Source: JADCRZ01 sp037718865 (lineage in GTDB: Bacteria > Bacteroidota > Bacteroidia > Chitinophagales > Chitinophagaceae). Taken from it: a stretch of DNA of 64,000 nt. Shown piece by piece: positions 18,126 to 27,845 of the stretch. Position numbers and translations under genes: made by a program. Position 1 is the first letter of the stretch. Every line of letters starts with the position of its first letter. The notes below the pieces were generated by a model. It had not been told where the DNA came from, ran no database searches, and worked only from the letters and a program-made list of their open reading frames with translations. The stretch spans positions 248,001 to 312,000 of the forward strand of contig JBBJMP010000003.1 of the NCBI GenBank assembly GCA_037718865.1, given 5' to 3'.

Positions 18126-21100
18126 ATGAGAGTCAATATTTCAATACTTCGGCATCAAACTTTTCCTAGCGTTGCAGCCATTCCTTTTGCGAAGGAAGAG
18201 CTGTGGAAGGATGATGTTGCCAATTGGCACCTTTTCGCAAATGACCTCCCCATTTACGGGTATAACGAAGTAATCGCTCTGTGGCCAGATGAAAGTATCA
18301 AATGGCTGCATGTTCATGCGATTTTCCACGGCGACCTTCAGTATACATTTAAAAAAACGAACTTGGTGCTCGTGCCAACGAATATTCCGGCCATTCCTTC
18401 GGCGGCACATCTCAATTGGAAAGTACAGGTAGAAGAGCATGACGGCACGTTATGGCAAAACACCTTAGGAGTTGGCGTTATTGATCTGCCAGTAACGGAA
18501 TATAAACTGGATTGCATCAATAAGTATGGTGGCAGGGAGTATCAACAGACTACTGATACGAAAACGGAAGAAATCAATGATCCATTCTTACGGATCACCC
18601 GTTATGAAGGGTGGCTGCGGAAGGACGGCATACAATCCCCTTTTAGATATTGTACCAGGGTTACGCAGTACGCGACACATCCACTCACAAAAATCAGTCA
18701 TTCGGTGATTTTTGCCGGCCGAATGCGAGGAAAAAAGCTTAAACATATTAGTTTTCGGTTGCCCGTTCCAGATAGTAATTTACCAGTTCAATATGGAGTT
18801 GACAGAAACCTGAAAACTTTCCTAGCTGGACCTGCACGTAGTTTGTGTGTCCATCAGCGTCGTATTAACAAATGCGAGGTTTCCGAGAGGATGAAGTCAC
18901 CACATGTTTACGACCGGTCAGATGGCTTCATTAGCAGCGGAAATAATGCTCTTATGGTACGGGATTTCTGGCAAAAATTTCCGCAATCGCTGGAATACGC
19001 TAGTGGCAATCTTGTTTATCGCCAGTGGTATGGCAGGGGAGAAGAATTTAGCAGGGTCGAAAGGTTGGACGAGCAAAATCTTCATAAGCTGCTTCATTGG
19101 CACCACGGCAATTACCTTGAAAACGACATACCCAAAACCAATGATCCCTCTAATCCGGAATGGGCGGATGCTTACTACTCTTTTATTCGACAGTCAGGCT
19201 CAACCTGGCTTGATTTTGAGGAAGGAGGTCCCGCCGAAGAGTGGCCAGACTACACAGACTTTGCCGATATGCAGGGTATGAGCATACACGATGATTTTGC
19301 CTTTTATCCTCACTGCCCTGATATCGTTGTCGCAGCAACAATATGGAATCAAAATCCGGTCGGCTACTGTGATCCCTCTTATATTGAAAGTACCGGCGTT
19401 TTGGATTTTGGCGAGAGAACCGAAGATTTTTCCGACTTGGAACAGTTCATGGAGGATTCGGTGCTGAGTTATACAGATGCTGAGAGATTTGGAGACTATG
19501 GAAGATTTCTCTACGGGGAAAGTCACCGGAATATTTTTTATCACTTTAATCGTCCAAGCCGACACAGAGTTGGGTTGTCATCATATTACAGCACAGGCGA
19601 AACCTATTGGAAGATGCGTGTACGGGGGGGCAGCAAAGCGATTTTGCAACTCGCCAGAAAAAACACGGAACACTACCGGTCAATTTTGTTCACTTCTTAC
19701 GATGAGTTGACAGGCCCCGGAGAAAAACCGGAAACAAAATGGCATAACATAGGCGGTGTGTGGTACCGGGGATTGTGGTGGGGAAACAGCTACGAAATTG
19801 AGAATGTTCCAGACAATCAGCAACCGATTTCAACTTACGAGGGGCACTCAGACTGGAATACCAAAACCGGCCGCATTCCGGATCCGGACTCTTTATTCTG
19901 GTCGTGGATACTAGACGGTAACCGTAATCATAAAGACGGATACGAACTGTGGTATAAGTTTGCAAAACAGCGTATCTACTTTACAGCTGTGACGGCAGGT
20001 AACGCACGGTTTTGGAATAAGATGCTTACATACTCCATCACTGCCTATGACTATTTTAAATATCACCCACAAAACCCACTAAGGGATGTCATGGGTTATG
20101 ATGATCACGAACTCAGTGGGCATATCGTTGATATCGGGTCTGGGTTGATAACGTTGCAGCTTTCTACGTTTGGCATTGCAGGTCCTCTTTTCCATCCACA
20201 ATGGATAAGAATGTATGCGGAGTTCCTTTCGCGAATTGGTGGTGATGATGTTGAGCAAAAAATTGCCGACGTGCTAAATTTCGCTATTGACAATTACAAC
20301 GCTGATTTTCTGCAGGATAACCGCACATTGGATATGGCGACTTTACTCGTCGATATCAGTCTAAATAAGTACCAGTTTTTTTGGAAATATTATCCGCTTG
20401 ACATTCCTCCGGGCCTTTCCGACTTGCAGGAATTAGCGTATCGGGTGCAACATTATCCTGTATTTCTTGCCAGCATACGTGTAAAGGCGGGTATTCCGAA
20501 TCATTTGGCATGGATGGGTAGGCTTATAAAGAAGATATATAAAGGCAGCGAACCTGGCTGGTTTAATTTTGGAGTAGGTGATGCGGAGTTCGGAGACAGC
20601 ATGTTGAAACTACAGTGGGGAGCTTTCTTAAAAAGAGTAAGGGCACTTCACCTTGTGAATGATCGCGTTCCTGAATATACTTTTCATGGACACTATCCTT
20701 CGGCGGCGCAGGCCGGGGGCAGTAATCATCCTCGGAGTGTTAACCTCGTAAGAGACAATGAATATTGGATCTTAAAACCTGACATCGGCCAACTCGCCTT
20801 GCAATTGAGGTTTACTCCCAGGTTAATGAATGTAGCCGGCGGATTTGGTTTTAGCGAAATGTGGATAATGGGCCCGGTGACCTATAAGCAAAACCGGCTC
20901 CGGACAGACGGGAGAATTGTGGCTGATAAATTTATTCCAATCTATCGCCCCAGTGATGTAAACCCGGATATACCGTCAGATTTCTACGCTTCGCATTACC
21001 CTGACCCGGCCAGTCAGACCCTCGATGAGAATGGAAGGCGAATTTCAGCCCTTGAAGATCTGGTCAGTCTGGGTTTTTTCAACGAGTATTCAGGGCCGCA

Positions 21101-21743
21101 TGATCTTTGGCGCTATGGCTATAATTGGGAGAAGTCGGATTATTATTTGACCAGAGCAAAATCGGAACTGTATACAATAAGAGATTCTGTCAACACCGAA
21201 GAGAAAGGGGTATACCATGTTTATATTAACGGTAAAAGCGTTTATCCGGGGCTAACACCTGATGGTCTGCCGGAAGTAATGGTCCTGAATCCTTATCCAA
21301 CCCATGATAGGTTGAATGACTCCGGCGATTATGTATTTACCAATTCCCGCCTGTATTTAAAAAATGTAGCCCCCTTCGAAGTGAATTTGTTTTTCTGGGC
21401 GTCCGTTCCTGCATCGCCGAGAGACTCAGATCCGAAAAAACTGTATGGAAGTTTTGCTCGGATCGAAGTAAGGGAAGTCGCGCCCAACTTTCCAATTCTT
21501 GCGTCTGCCGAATTAGCCTACACTGGTGGGGGATATGGCTCTATAGATAGCGGCATTCGGTACACGCTTCCTCCAGGCTCGGTGATCATATTGCACACCA
21601 CATTGATTCATGAAATGACTCTAGTCAGGCTGCGGATGAATAAAACGGATGGCACCCCGGGAGGCAAATTGCTGTGTGCAAAAAGCCTCGAAGATATTCA
21701 AGCCTTTGATGTAGTTCTGGGAGATCCCCCAGACACAGATTAA
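18126..21743 (+). CDS. PcRGLX/YetA-like large protein, possible polysaccharide lyase, 1205 aa
   Basis: The N-terminus resembles the RIFT-barrel domain of the PcRGLX/YetA family (exo-rhamnogalacturonan lyase and relatives). A barrel-entry segment (LRHQTFPSVAAIPFAKEELW) leads to the hallmark VIALWPDESIKWLHVHAIF (about residues 48-66), then a beta-sandwich stretch with FLRITRYEGWLR and FRYCTRVTQYATHPLTKISHSV. The middle and C-terminal parts (about 560-800) look like an alpha/alpha-toroid, with long helices around GSGLITLQLSTFGIAGPLFHPQWIRMY. At 1205 aa it is longer than the typical family member and has no signal peptide, which is odd for a secreted lyase. It lies 36 bp upstream of the 1044-aa gene. 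The family call is tentative and the enzyme activity is unproven. Confidence 0.5.
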   Translation: MRVNISILRHQTFPSVAAIPFAKEELWKDDVANWHLFANDLPIYGYNEVIALWPDESIKWLHVHAIFHGDLQYTFKKTNLVLVPTNIPAIPSAAHLNWKVQVEEHDGTLWQNTLGVGVIDLPVTEYKLDCINKYGGREYQQTTDTKTEEINDPFLRITRYEGWLRKDGIQSPFRYCTRVTQYATHPLTKISHSVIFAGRMRGKKLKHISFRLPVPDSNLPVQYGVDRNLKTFLAGPARSLCVHQRRINKCEVSERMKSPHVYDRSDGFISSGNNALMVRDFWQKFPQSLEYASGNLVYRQWYGRGEEFSRVERLDEQNLHKLLHWHHGNYLENDIPKTNDPSNPEWADAYYSFIRQSGSTWLDFEEGGPAEEWPDYTDFADMQGMSIHDDFAFYPHCPDIVVAATIWNQNPVGYCDPSYIESTGVLDFGERTEDFSDLEQFMEDSVLSYTDAERFGDYGRFLYGESHRNIFYHFNRPSRHRVGLSSYYSTGETYWKMRVRGGSKAILQLARKNTEHYRSILFTSYDELTGPGEKPETKWHNIGGVWYRGLWWGNSYEIENVPDNQQPISTYEGHSDWNTKTGRIPDPDSLFWSWILDGNRNHKDGYELWYKFAKQRIYFTAVTAGNARFWNKMLTYSITAYDYFKYHPQNPLRDVMGYDDHELSGHIVDIGSGLITLQLSTFGIAGPLFHPQWIRMYAEFLSRIGGDDVEQKIADVLNFAIDNYNADFLQDNRTLDMATLLVDISLNKYQFFWKYYPLDIPPGLSDLQELAYRVQHYPVFLASIRVKAGIPNHLAWMGRLIKKIYKGSEPGWFNFGVGDAEFGDSMLKLQWGAFLKRVRALHLVNDRVPEYTFHGHYPSAAQAGGSNHPRSVNLVRDNEYWILKPDIGQLALQLRFTPRLMNVAGGFGFSEMWIMGPVTYKQNRLRTDGRIVADKFIPIYRPSDVNPDIPSDFYASHYPDPASQTLDENGRRISALEDLVSLGFFNEYSGPHDLWRYGYNWEKSDYYLTRAKSELYTIRDSVNTEEKGVYHVYINGKSVYPGLTPDGLPEVMVLNPYPTHDRLNDSGDYVFTNSRLYLKNVAPFEVNLFFWASVPASPRDSDPKKLYGSFARIEVREVAPNFPILASAELAYTGGGYGSIDSGIRYTLPPGSVIILHTTLIHEMTLVRLRMNKTDGTPGGKLLCAKSLEDIQAFDVVLGDPPDTD

Positions 21744-21779
21744 ACGACCGCAAAAACCAAATTTCAACCGTTAAGTACT

Positions 21780-24700
21780 ATGGAAAAAAAATATTCAAAA
21801 CAAGAAAACCGTAAGGCAGAACCTTCGGTCGCTGATCGCCTTTTTAAAGCACCGGCAAAAACATGGAAATTTCCGGTATCTGATGAGGAGCCTGTGTTTA
21901 ATTACCGCCTACGTTTCGAAGCTGAAAGTAGTCAGACATCTGCGATTCAAGTGATGCTTCGGGATAATCCTTTTGTTGATTTTAATAACCCGGTAGCCGG
22001 CGAATTCCTTGTTCATCATGCGGTTAGTAATACAAGAGTAGAGTGTATAGGAAAAAGTGTCCATGGCGCCGATTTTATTTATATAACGGATAAAACCAAT
22101 GGGTTTCTTTTTATAGATAAAACCACTAAGACTTACCTCCACTTACAACCGGAAAAAATGATCAAATACACCTTCAAGGAAAAATTGAACGGAATGATCA
22201 CCATGTCGGAGAGCGGAGACAAAGGATATCATAAAGCCGTATTAACTATCGACCTTCCTCGCAAGATCAGGTACGAATTCTTATTGGACGCGAATGAAGA
22301 ATGGAAACCATATACCAAGCAGGTACTTAAAATGATTATGGGTTGCCCCACGCAATTGGCCGATGCCGGAACAGACCTGACGTCGCTTTATGAGACCGGC
22401 ATGCCTTTCAGCGGCAATATCTACTACGAAATCTCGGACGGACAATTTGAATTGATGACTTCTTTCACAATAGACAGGGCCTCAATACAGAAAAAGAAGA
22501 AAGATCTTTTTGGAATTCCACCTGCATATAAAAACATTCGGCAATTAAAAAAGAAGAAGGTTCAATTTCCCGCTGTAAGATTGTCTGACTTTCGTAAAAA
22601 CAGGAAACCAGGTTACGCGCCCCACTCAGCAACGATCGGTCAGCCTGCTACAGATATGTCATCTATGACAGGGTCGGCAACTTCTACGCAGGCTTTCGCC
22701 CGTCAGGGAAGCGGACTGAAATTTCCCACGTGCTTCGATGAAACCTACGGGGCCCTAATTAGTAATCTTATCGATCAAAAATTATTGGATGACTCCAAAT
22801 ATTTAGTCAATACTGTTTCCAAAAGGCTAGCGGGTTTTTCCGGGTCTGGCGGGGAGATTACCATCAACTGGATGGAGCAATTCAAGTCGTTTTCTGATGC
22901 ATTGAGTGGCCAGGCAGGGTCTGGTCTCTACACTTTGTTGCATGATGAGGCGCCGACAGACTATCAGCATCCGACAAAGCGAGGACTGCTGGACATGCTT
23001 GCCATTGTCAATGTGGGCAAACTTTTTACAAAGGGGCAAAATTTTTCAAATCTAGCCCTTGATGCCAGTTTACAAAATGCGATTGATGATATTCTGACTA
23101 ACAACCAGATTGCGCCAACGGATCGCTATGCAAATCTAACGGCCGTGCAGCAGGGACAGCTCGTTGATGCTTACTTGTTCAAAGGTATAGGCACTATAAG
23201 GCTGAACTATCCTTCATCCCTTCCTTCACAGGATATTTTTTACGGACTGCTGGGTATAAAACTGACGGATGTTGCCTTCGTGGTAGGAATTAATAATCGT
23301 GCGGTGGTGGATACACTTGCATTTGATTCCGACAGCATTCACCTTATTTTAAAGAATTTTGACCTCGGCGGACAGGCATGGGTGTTACGCTGGCCAACTG
23401 CCAGATATTTTGGTGTTCTGGCATTGAGCGGCATTTCCTGCTTTTTTTTCCCATTCACTTGTTTTCTTCTGGGCTTGACGGCGCTTGTAGGCTTATTCCT
23501 CGCGACGGATATAGCTTTTGCAACTTTATCCTTGGACGAGGTGAGTATTGACGGGCGAATAGAATGGGTGCCTGATGGTGCCAATGTGCTTCATCCGCAG
23601 GTGTCTGTCTCCCTCGATGCCGAAGTTTCAGTTTCATATAATAGCGTTCTTCCAACAGGTATTCACCAGATCCTGTCAATAATTTACTCGCTTATATTAA
23701 GTCACACCGATACGATCATTTCCATGATTGAGACAGATATTCGAGAACAATTCAACGACTTTTTCGAAAATGATTTGTCCATCACCTACCCGCCTCCATT
23801 CGGACCGGTGCCATTATCTGGCATTAGTAATCGGACTGACTTCTCTGCAGGCAAGTACGCCTATATTGAACAAGTGCTAAACGCAGGATTGATGGGCGTT
23901 ATTAATCCATATATTACGCAGGTGGATGGTGATATTGAACCAAAGATCCTGAAACATCGAGACAATTTCCTATCGGAATTCACCGATCCCGTAGTCAAAT
24001 GGGCCGAAGTGAATGATGGCGTGACTAACGACACAATCAAATTATTGAACTGGCAGCAGGCGAACCTCGACAATGTAGAGAGGTATTATTTCGGAACGGT
24101 TCTTTCACAGAATTTTGTAAATGACTATCTACATACACTCTGGAGAAGGGAACTATTTAACTACGACTTCACTACCGATGAAACGGCAGAGCTCTTCCAG
24201 TTGTTGCAGGAAGCATTTCCCATATTTACAGGACCGGAATTCGGTCCGGGAAGGATAGACGTGCATGTGCACCTTTGGCCGGCCGTGTCACCCAGAATTC
24301 TATTCACCCCCCGACTCGCTGCTACCGGTGAAGCATATTCAACTACTTTCTTTGATGATATCAGGATTTGTTTTGAAATTGCTTCCAGGCTACCCCTTTT
24401 TTATAATAAAATAGAAATTGCCTTTGCTGCCCAAGTATTTTCTGAAATTGGTTTCGGAGGCTATAATCAAAAGACCGGTCAGCTTGACCTCCTGAAGGTA
24501 AATGACCGAGTATTCGATATTTATTTTGACACAGTCCTGCGCGCACCGAAAATCATTCACCACGAAGTAGAATACTTCGTGGTGCCTGGCATGCAACCTT
24601 CAGTTTCTATTGATTATTCAGCCTTGGAAAAACCAGCAGCCCGGAAACTCCTAATACTTGCTTTGTCTTATGCTTTTGCAAACCGTAGCAATAGCGTAAT

Positions 24701-24914
24701 CCCAAGAGTGAATCCTGATCCAATGTACGTACAAAAATATCCGTTGGGGACAGGCGCTCTCCACATTCTTTTCCAACTGCTTCCATTCAGAGGAAATCTC
24801 TATATTAACCAGAGTATAGGTGGGCTCGCTACTGCGGCATTGGAAGGCGCATTGAACATCGATAACATAGATCAGTTAACAGGAACAGCTATCCGGGATG
24901 CAATAGCATCGTAA
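21780..24914 (+). CDS. Unrecognised 1044-aa protein with a central membrane hairpin
   Basis: No family recognised. Residues 1-260 form a beta-rich domain (VFNYRLRFEAESSQTSAIQVMLRD, FIYITDKTNGFLFIDKTTKTYLHL). Residues about 265-310 are a basic, then Ser/Thr-rich linker. A strongly hydrophobic stretch at about 543-583 (LALSGISCFFFPFTCFLLGL onward) could make two membrane helices. It is followed by amphipathic strands and helices (VSVSLDAEVSVSYNSV, then HQILSIIYSLILSHTDTIISM) in a pattern reminiscent of lipid-binding tubular folds; this last point is only an impression. There is no signal peptide. It is probably co-transcribed with the 1205-aa gene, and a terminator follows at 25139. Confidence 0.8.
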   Translation: MEKKYSKQENRKAEPSVADRLFKAPAKTWKFPVSDEEPVFNYRLRFEAESSQTSAIQVMLRDNPFVDFNNPVAGEFLVHHAVSNTRVECIGKSVHGADFIYITDKTNGFLFIDKTTKTYLHLQPEKMIKYTFKEKLNGMITMSESGDKGYHKAVLTIDLPRKIRYEFLLDANEEWKPYTKQVLKMIMGCPTQLADAGTDLTSLYETGMPFSGNIYYEISDGQFELMTSFTIDRASIQKKKKDLFGIPPAYKNIRQLKKKKVQFPAVRLSDFRKNRKPGYAPHSATIGQPATDMSSMTGSATSTQAFARQGSGLKFPTCFDETYGALISNLIDQKLLDDSKYLVNTVSKRLAGFSGSGGEITINWMEQFKSFSDALSGQAGSGLYTLLHDEAPTDYQHPTKRGLLDMLAIVNVGKLFTKGQNFSNLALDASLQNAIDDILTNNQIAPTDRYANLTAVQQGQLVDAYLFKGIGTIRLNYPSSLPSQDIFYGLLGIKLTDVAFVVGINNRAVVDTLAFDSDSIHLILKNFDLGGQAWVLRWPTARYFGVLALSGISCFFFPFTCFLLGLTALVGLFLATDIAFATLSLDEVSIDGRIEWVPDGANVLHPQVSVSLDAEVSVSYNSVLPTGIHQILSIIYSLILSHTDTIISMIETDIREQFNDFFENDLSITYPPPFGPVPLSGISNRTDFSAGKYAYIEQVLNAGLMGVINPYITQVDGDIEPKILKHRDNFLSEFTDPVVKWAEVNDGVTNDTIKLLNWQQANLDNVERYYFGTVLSQNFVNDYLHTLWRRELFNYDFTTDETAELFQLLQEAFPIFTGPEFGPGRIDVHVHLWPAVSPRILFTPRLAATGEAYSTTFFDDIRICFEIASRLPLFYNKIEIAFAAQVFSEIGFGGYNQKTGQLDLLKVNDRVFDIYFDTVLRAPKIIHHEVEYFVVPGMQPSVSIDYSALEKPAARKLLILALSYAFANRSNSVIPRVNPDPMYVQKYPLGTGALHILFQLLPFRGNLYINQSIGGLATAALEGALNIDNIDQLTGTAIRDAIAS

Positions 24915-25138
24915 TAAAGGAATACGATGCAGTTGAACCGTTAGGATACATTGCAAATCTAATTCGTAATACTATTATTTGAAAAATCTTGTGATGTGAC
25001 TTACGATTAATTTATTCAATTTTTCTCATCTGGTGAACACATAGTTGCTATTGCATTTGCTGAAAATTCGTTCGCTAATCCAGGAGAACAAAGAAGAAAC
25101 AGTAGTTTGATATTGTTTATGGTTTTTGACAGGAACAA

Positions 25139-25168
25139 AAAACCCCGCAAATACTTAGATTTTGCAGG
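25139..25168 (+). terminator. Terminator after the 1044-aa gene
   Basis: ACCCCGCAAAT paired with ATTTTGCAGGG (one mismatch), then a short T run. It lies 225 bp after the stop codon. Confidence 0.65.
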
Positions 25169-25169
25169 G

Positions 25170-27050
25170 CTTTTGCGTGATTTGTGAACTCTCGTGTTCT
25201 CCGACCATGATCCAACTGGGAGAAGCTTATATCCATGAATAATTCGAAATTAATAGATTAGGCTTATACAAATTTCCTGCCCGCTCGAATTACGCACTGC
25301 AAATTACCGTCAATGAACTACAAATGATTCGCGTGTTAAAAGTAAAAAATTTCTGAAATGTATTGAAATATCTAAACCATTTAAAAACGCCGGTGTTGAG
25401 TTGTTTTTTCTTTTGATCTTTTGGCTTATTGTTTTCAAGGCAGGCTGCATAGCAGAGTAGCCCATGCAGCAGCAAATACCACCGGCATCAAAATATCAGG
25501 AATTAGTGCTCCTTTAGTAAGCGGAGTTCGAACTCCCCGTTTGCAGTGGATCAGTTTCATATTCAATCCTTTTTTTGTTTTTGCCGTTCATCGAGGTAAC
25601 TACGGCATTTCGCCATCACTCCCATGAACCCCAACGAAAATGGATAAAGAGATAATGATCCCGAGTGCGCATCTAATCATTAGAAACATCCTGTTCTCTC
25701 TTTCCATATTCTTACTGAATGTAAGTGCTGCTGCTGCAAATAAAAGTGTTTGTGAACTTAATAGCCAGGTGATTCGCCTGTTGATTAGATCATCCTCGAA
25801 TTGTTATCGATGGTCGTAATTCGTAACCCTTATGCATTTGATCAGATTAAAGTTACGATTTCCGTTTCATTCGTAAAGTTAGATCCGCACTGGGAACGAG
25901 GGCGAAACAAAAGGTGATAGTGTATACCTGCATCCCTTTCCTTCCAACCAAAATTTTTCTTTGTTGATGAAGCGATACGGCGTTTGTGGTCGAGGATATT
26001 TATGCCTACCTTGAGGATGCAAAAGCTGTGGCTGAAAATAATCGAAGAAAGGCTAAGACTTCTTGCCTTGCTGCAGGCATCCGTCTATATTAAAAAAATA
26101 AATAGTGCGGAAAAAAGTTTTCGTTAGAAGATTATGAAGGAAATTGTTCCTGACCTTAAGCGGTGATACAGCTAAACAACTTTCAGAGAAATTCTGAAAA
26201 ATTTTGCAGGACCGGCAGAATATAGCGATCAATCGAAACGATACATCCATCACAAGGTCCAAACAGTTAGAGCTGGCAATTCCTGTCAATAAAATTTCTT
26301 CCTTGTCCAGTGTGAGTTGTCGGAATGGTAGCAGACAATCCTGGCCAGAAAATTGAGTTGAAGGCGTTTGTGCAGAGATCTTAAATGACCATGAGGCGAT
26401 TTCAAATGAGCAGGCGGGGTATAGGGATTTACCAGTTTTCTCTAGGGTGATTCCACGAGAAGTACTTGATGGCTATATGCAGGTAAAGAAAGATGTGGCT
26501 ATGATCGTGCAAACTGAGATTGAAAGAATGCTGGATACGCCGGAGTTGACAGATTTGATAATAAAGAAAGAGGCGTAATGGTCAATTAATAAAACTATCC
26601 AGGTATTGTTAATAGAATTACCGAATCAATACAAAAAGATTTGAAATTGATTTGTAGGTAAACTGGTCGTAAGGACGAAAGAAAGCGAGACGCTTATTTG
26701 TAATAGCTAGGATTTCATCTGCTATGTAAAAGGCTGGTGAGGTGCTGAGAAAGCAGCCCTATAAAGATATAAACTATTTCGCAACACAAATTAACAAAAC
26801 TCAATCTGCTATAAGCAGTCATTCCCATTTATTGGAAGCTGCAAGTGCTTTTAAGATTTAAGAAAGAGGCACGCAAACTGACAGACTGTTATCCAAGTAA
26901 CCGATCAATAATGCGCTTTCCTCACATAGAAACGAGTTAGATTTTATTCGTGTTCGCTAAAAGAAACCCATATAATCCGGTCCTAGAATTACTAAAATAT
27001 TATTTCAGATAATCAGATTTATAAGGTACTTTTTTAATCGCAACCGCCTT
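25170..27050. other. Decayed DNA without intact genes
   Basis: Nearly 1.9 kb with only short, broken frames on both strands. The one stretch that still reads like protein is listed at 26370-26579. Otherwise I see nothing I can name. The base composition is AT-rich, unlike the giant genes on either side. Confidence 0.6.
26370..26579 (+). pseudogene. Relic of a protein C-terminus, about 70 codons
   Basis: A frame ending at a TAA (26577-26579) reads as a well-behaved helical protein tail (NDHEAISNEQAGYRDLPVF, then PREVLDGYMQVKKDVAMI, then TEIERMLDTPELTDLIIKK). There is no intact start upstream; the preceding sequence is out of frame. The family is not recognised. It could be the tail of a plasmid or phage gene. 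Confidence 0.35.
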
Positions 27051-27056
27051 AGCTAT

Positions 27057-27290
27057 TAACCATGAGCCTTAATAACAATGCCAGTTTTGCAACAGACAGA
27101 GAAGTATGAATCTTATCTTCCGGTTGAATCTGATTTTTTGATGGTGTTTCCGGTACTGAATCATTTTCCAGGAACTTAATTTCTTCTTCAATCCATTGAT
27201 TCACTTGCTCTTTGAGCGAAGGCATGTTGGCAGAGAAATGATAATTAAGCCTTGTTCTTAACTGGTTTATGGTCTTTTGCTCAAAACGTA
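27057..27290 (-). pseudogene. Fragment of the 382-aa conjugative-element gene
   Basis: Encodes LRFEQKTINQLRTRLNYHF through EDKIHTSLSVAKLALLLRLM, nearly identical in protein and DNA to an internal part of the gene at 58313-59461 (matching about 58503-58740). Both ends are cut: the left by unrelated sequence, the right at 27290 by group II intron sequence. The apparent start codon upstream (near 27447) is antisense to the intron and is not a real gene start. Confidence 0.85.
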
Positions 27291-27470
27291 AAGTAACAGC
27301 CCGCCTTGAACATAGGTATGAACAAAACATGGTTTTTGTAACAAGGGTATTATAGCCTCCGTGAAAACCACAAATCCTTACATCGTAAGTCACTTTAAAG
27401 AAACCGCCGTACACGCAAGTACATACGGTGGTGTGAGAGGGCGACAAGGATTAATACCTTTGCCCCCTAC
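27291..27470 (+). mobile_element. Group II intron 3' fragment (domains 5 and 6)
   Basis: Domain 5 is at 27403-27432: a 9-bp stem ACCGCCGTA / TACGGTGGT, an internal bulge, a short upper helix and a GCAA (GNRA) tetraloop. It is followed by TGTGAGAGGG and then domain 6 (27440-27463: GGC / GCC and AAGG / CCTT pairs around ATTAATA with a candidate branch-point A). The expected intron end CCCCCTAC is at about 27470. No reverse transcriptase frame is present, so only the last about 180 nt remain, fused directly to a foreign gene fragment. Confidence 0.7.
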
Positions 27471-27845
27471 TTTAATTCCAGCCCAAATTTCAGGAGGGAC
27501 TTGAACGATGTACCATTTAGCTTTAAGGCTTATTTCTGAAGGTATTATGAAAGTACGATATCATACGAACTTAGTTGTCTTTGTTATTCAACGGGGCTCG
27601 CACCGTCTATAGATTTCAGGACGAGACAGTATAACTTGTAGCAGTAGTAAGTTGACCTACATCAAGTAGGGGGTGGTTGTTGCATTATGATTGGTGGAGG
27701 CCTTTAGGGGATGGTGGGGCCTTTTTAATTTTCATAAAATAATCATAACTTCCATATACAGTATTTTCTGTTACTTTTTTTCGTACCTATGAGTTGTCTA
27801 ATTTACATGTTGCTTTCATAGAACCCCGTATCTTGAACTTATTAC
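27471..27845. other. Leader region of the giant trio
   Basis: About 375 bp with no gene. It contains GGCC-based repeats near 27690-27720 that could form a weak hairpin. The promoter of the trio should lie here, but I cannot place it with confidence. Confidence 0.45.

Noticed and set aside
25421..25627. 68-codon + strand frame in the decayed region
   Set aside because: No start signal or recognisable product; surrounding DNA is degenerate.
27049..27447. 132-codon - strand frame as a real gene
   Set aside because: Its first 50 codons are antisense to group II intron domains 5 and 6; only the rest is a fragment of a real gene.
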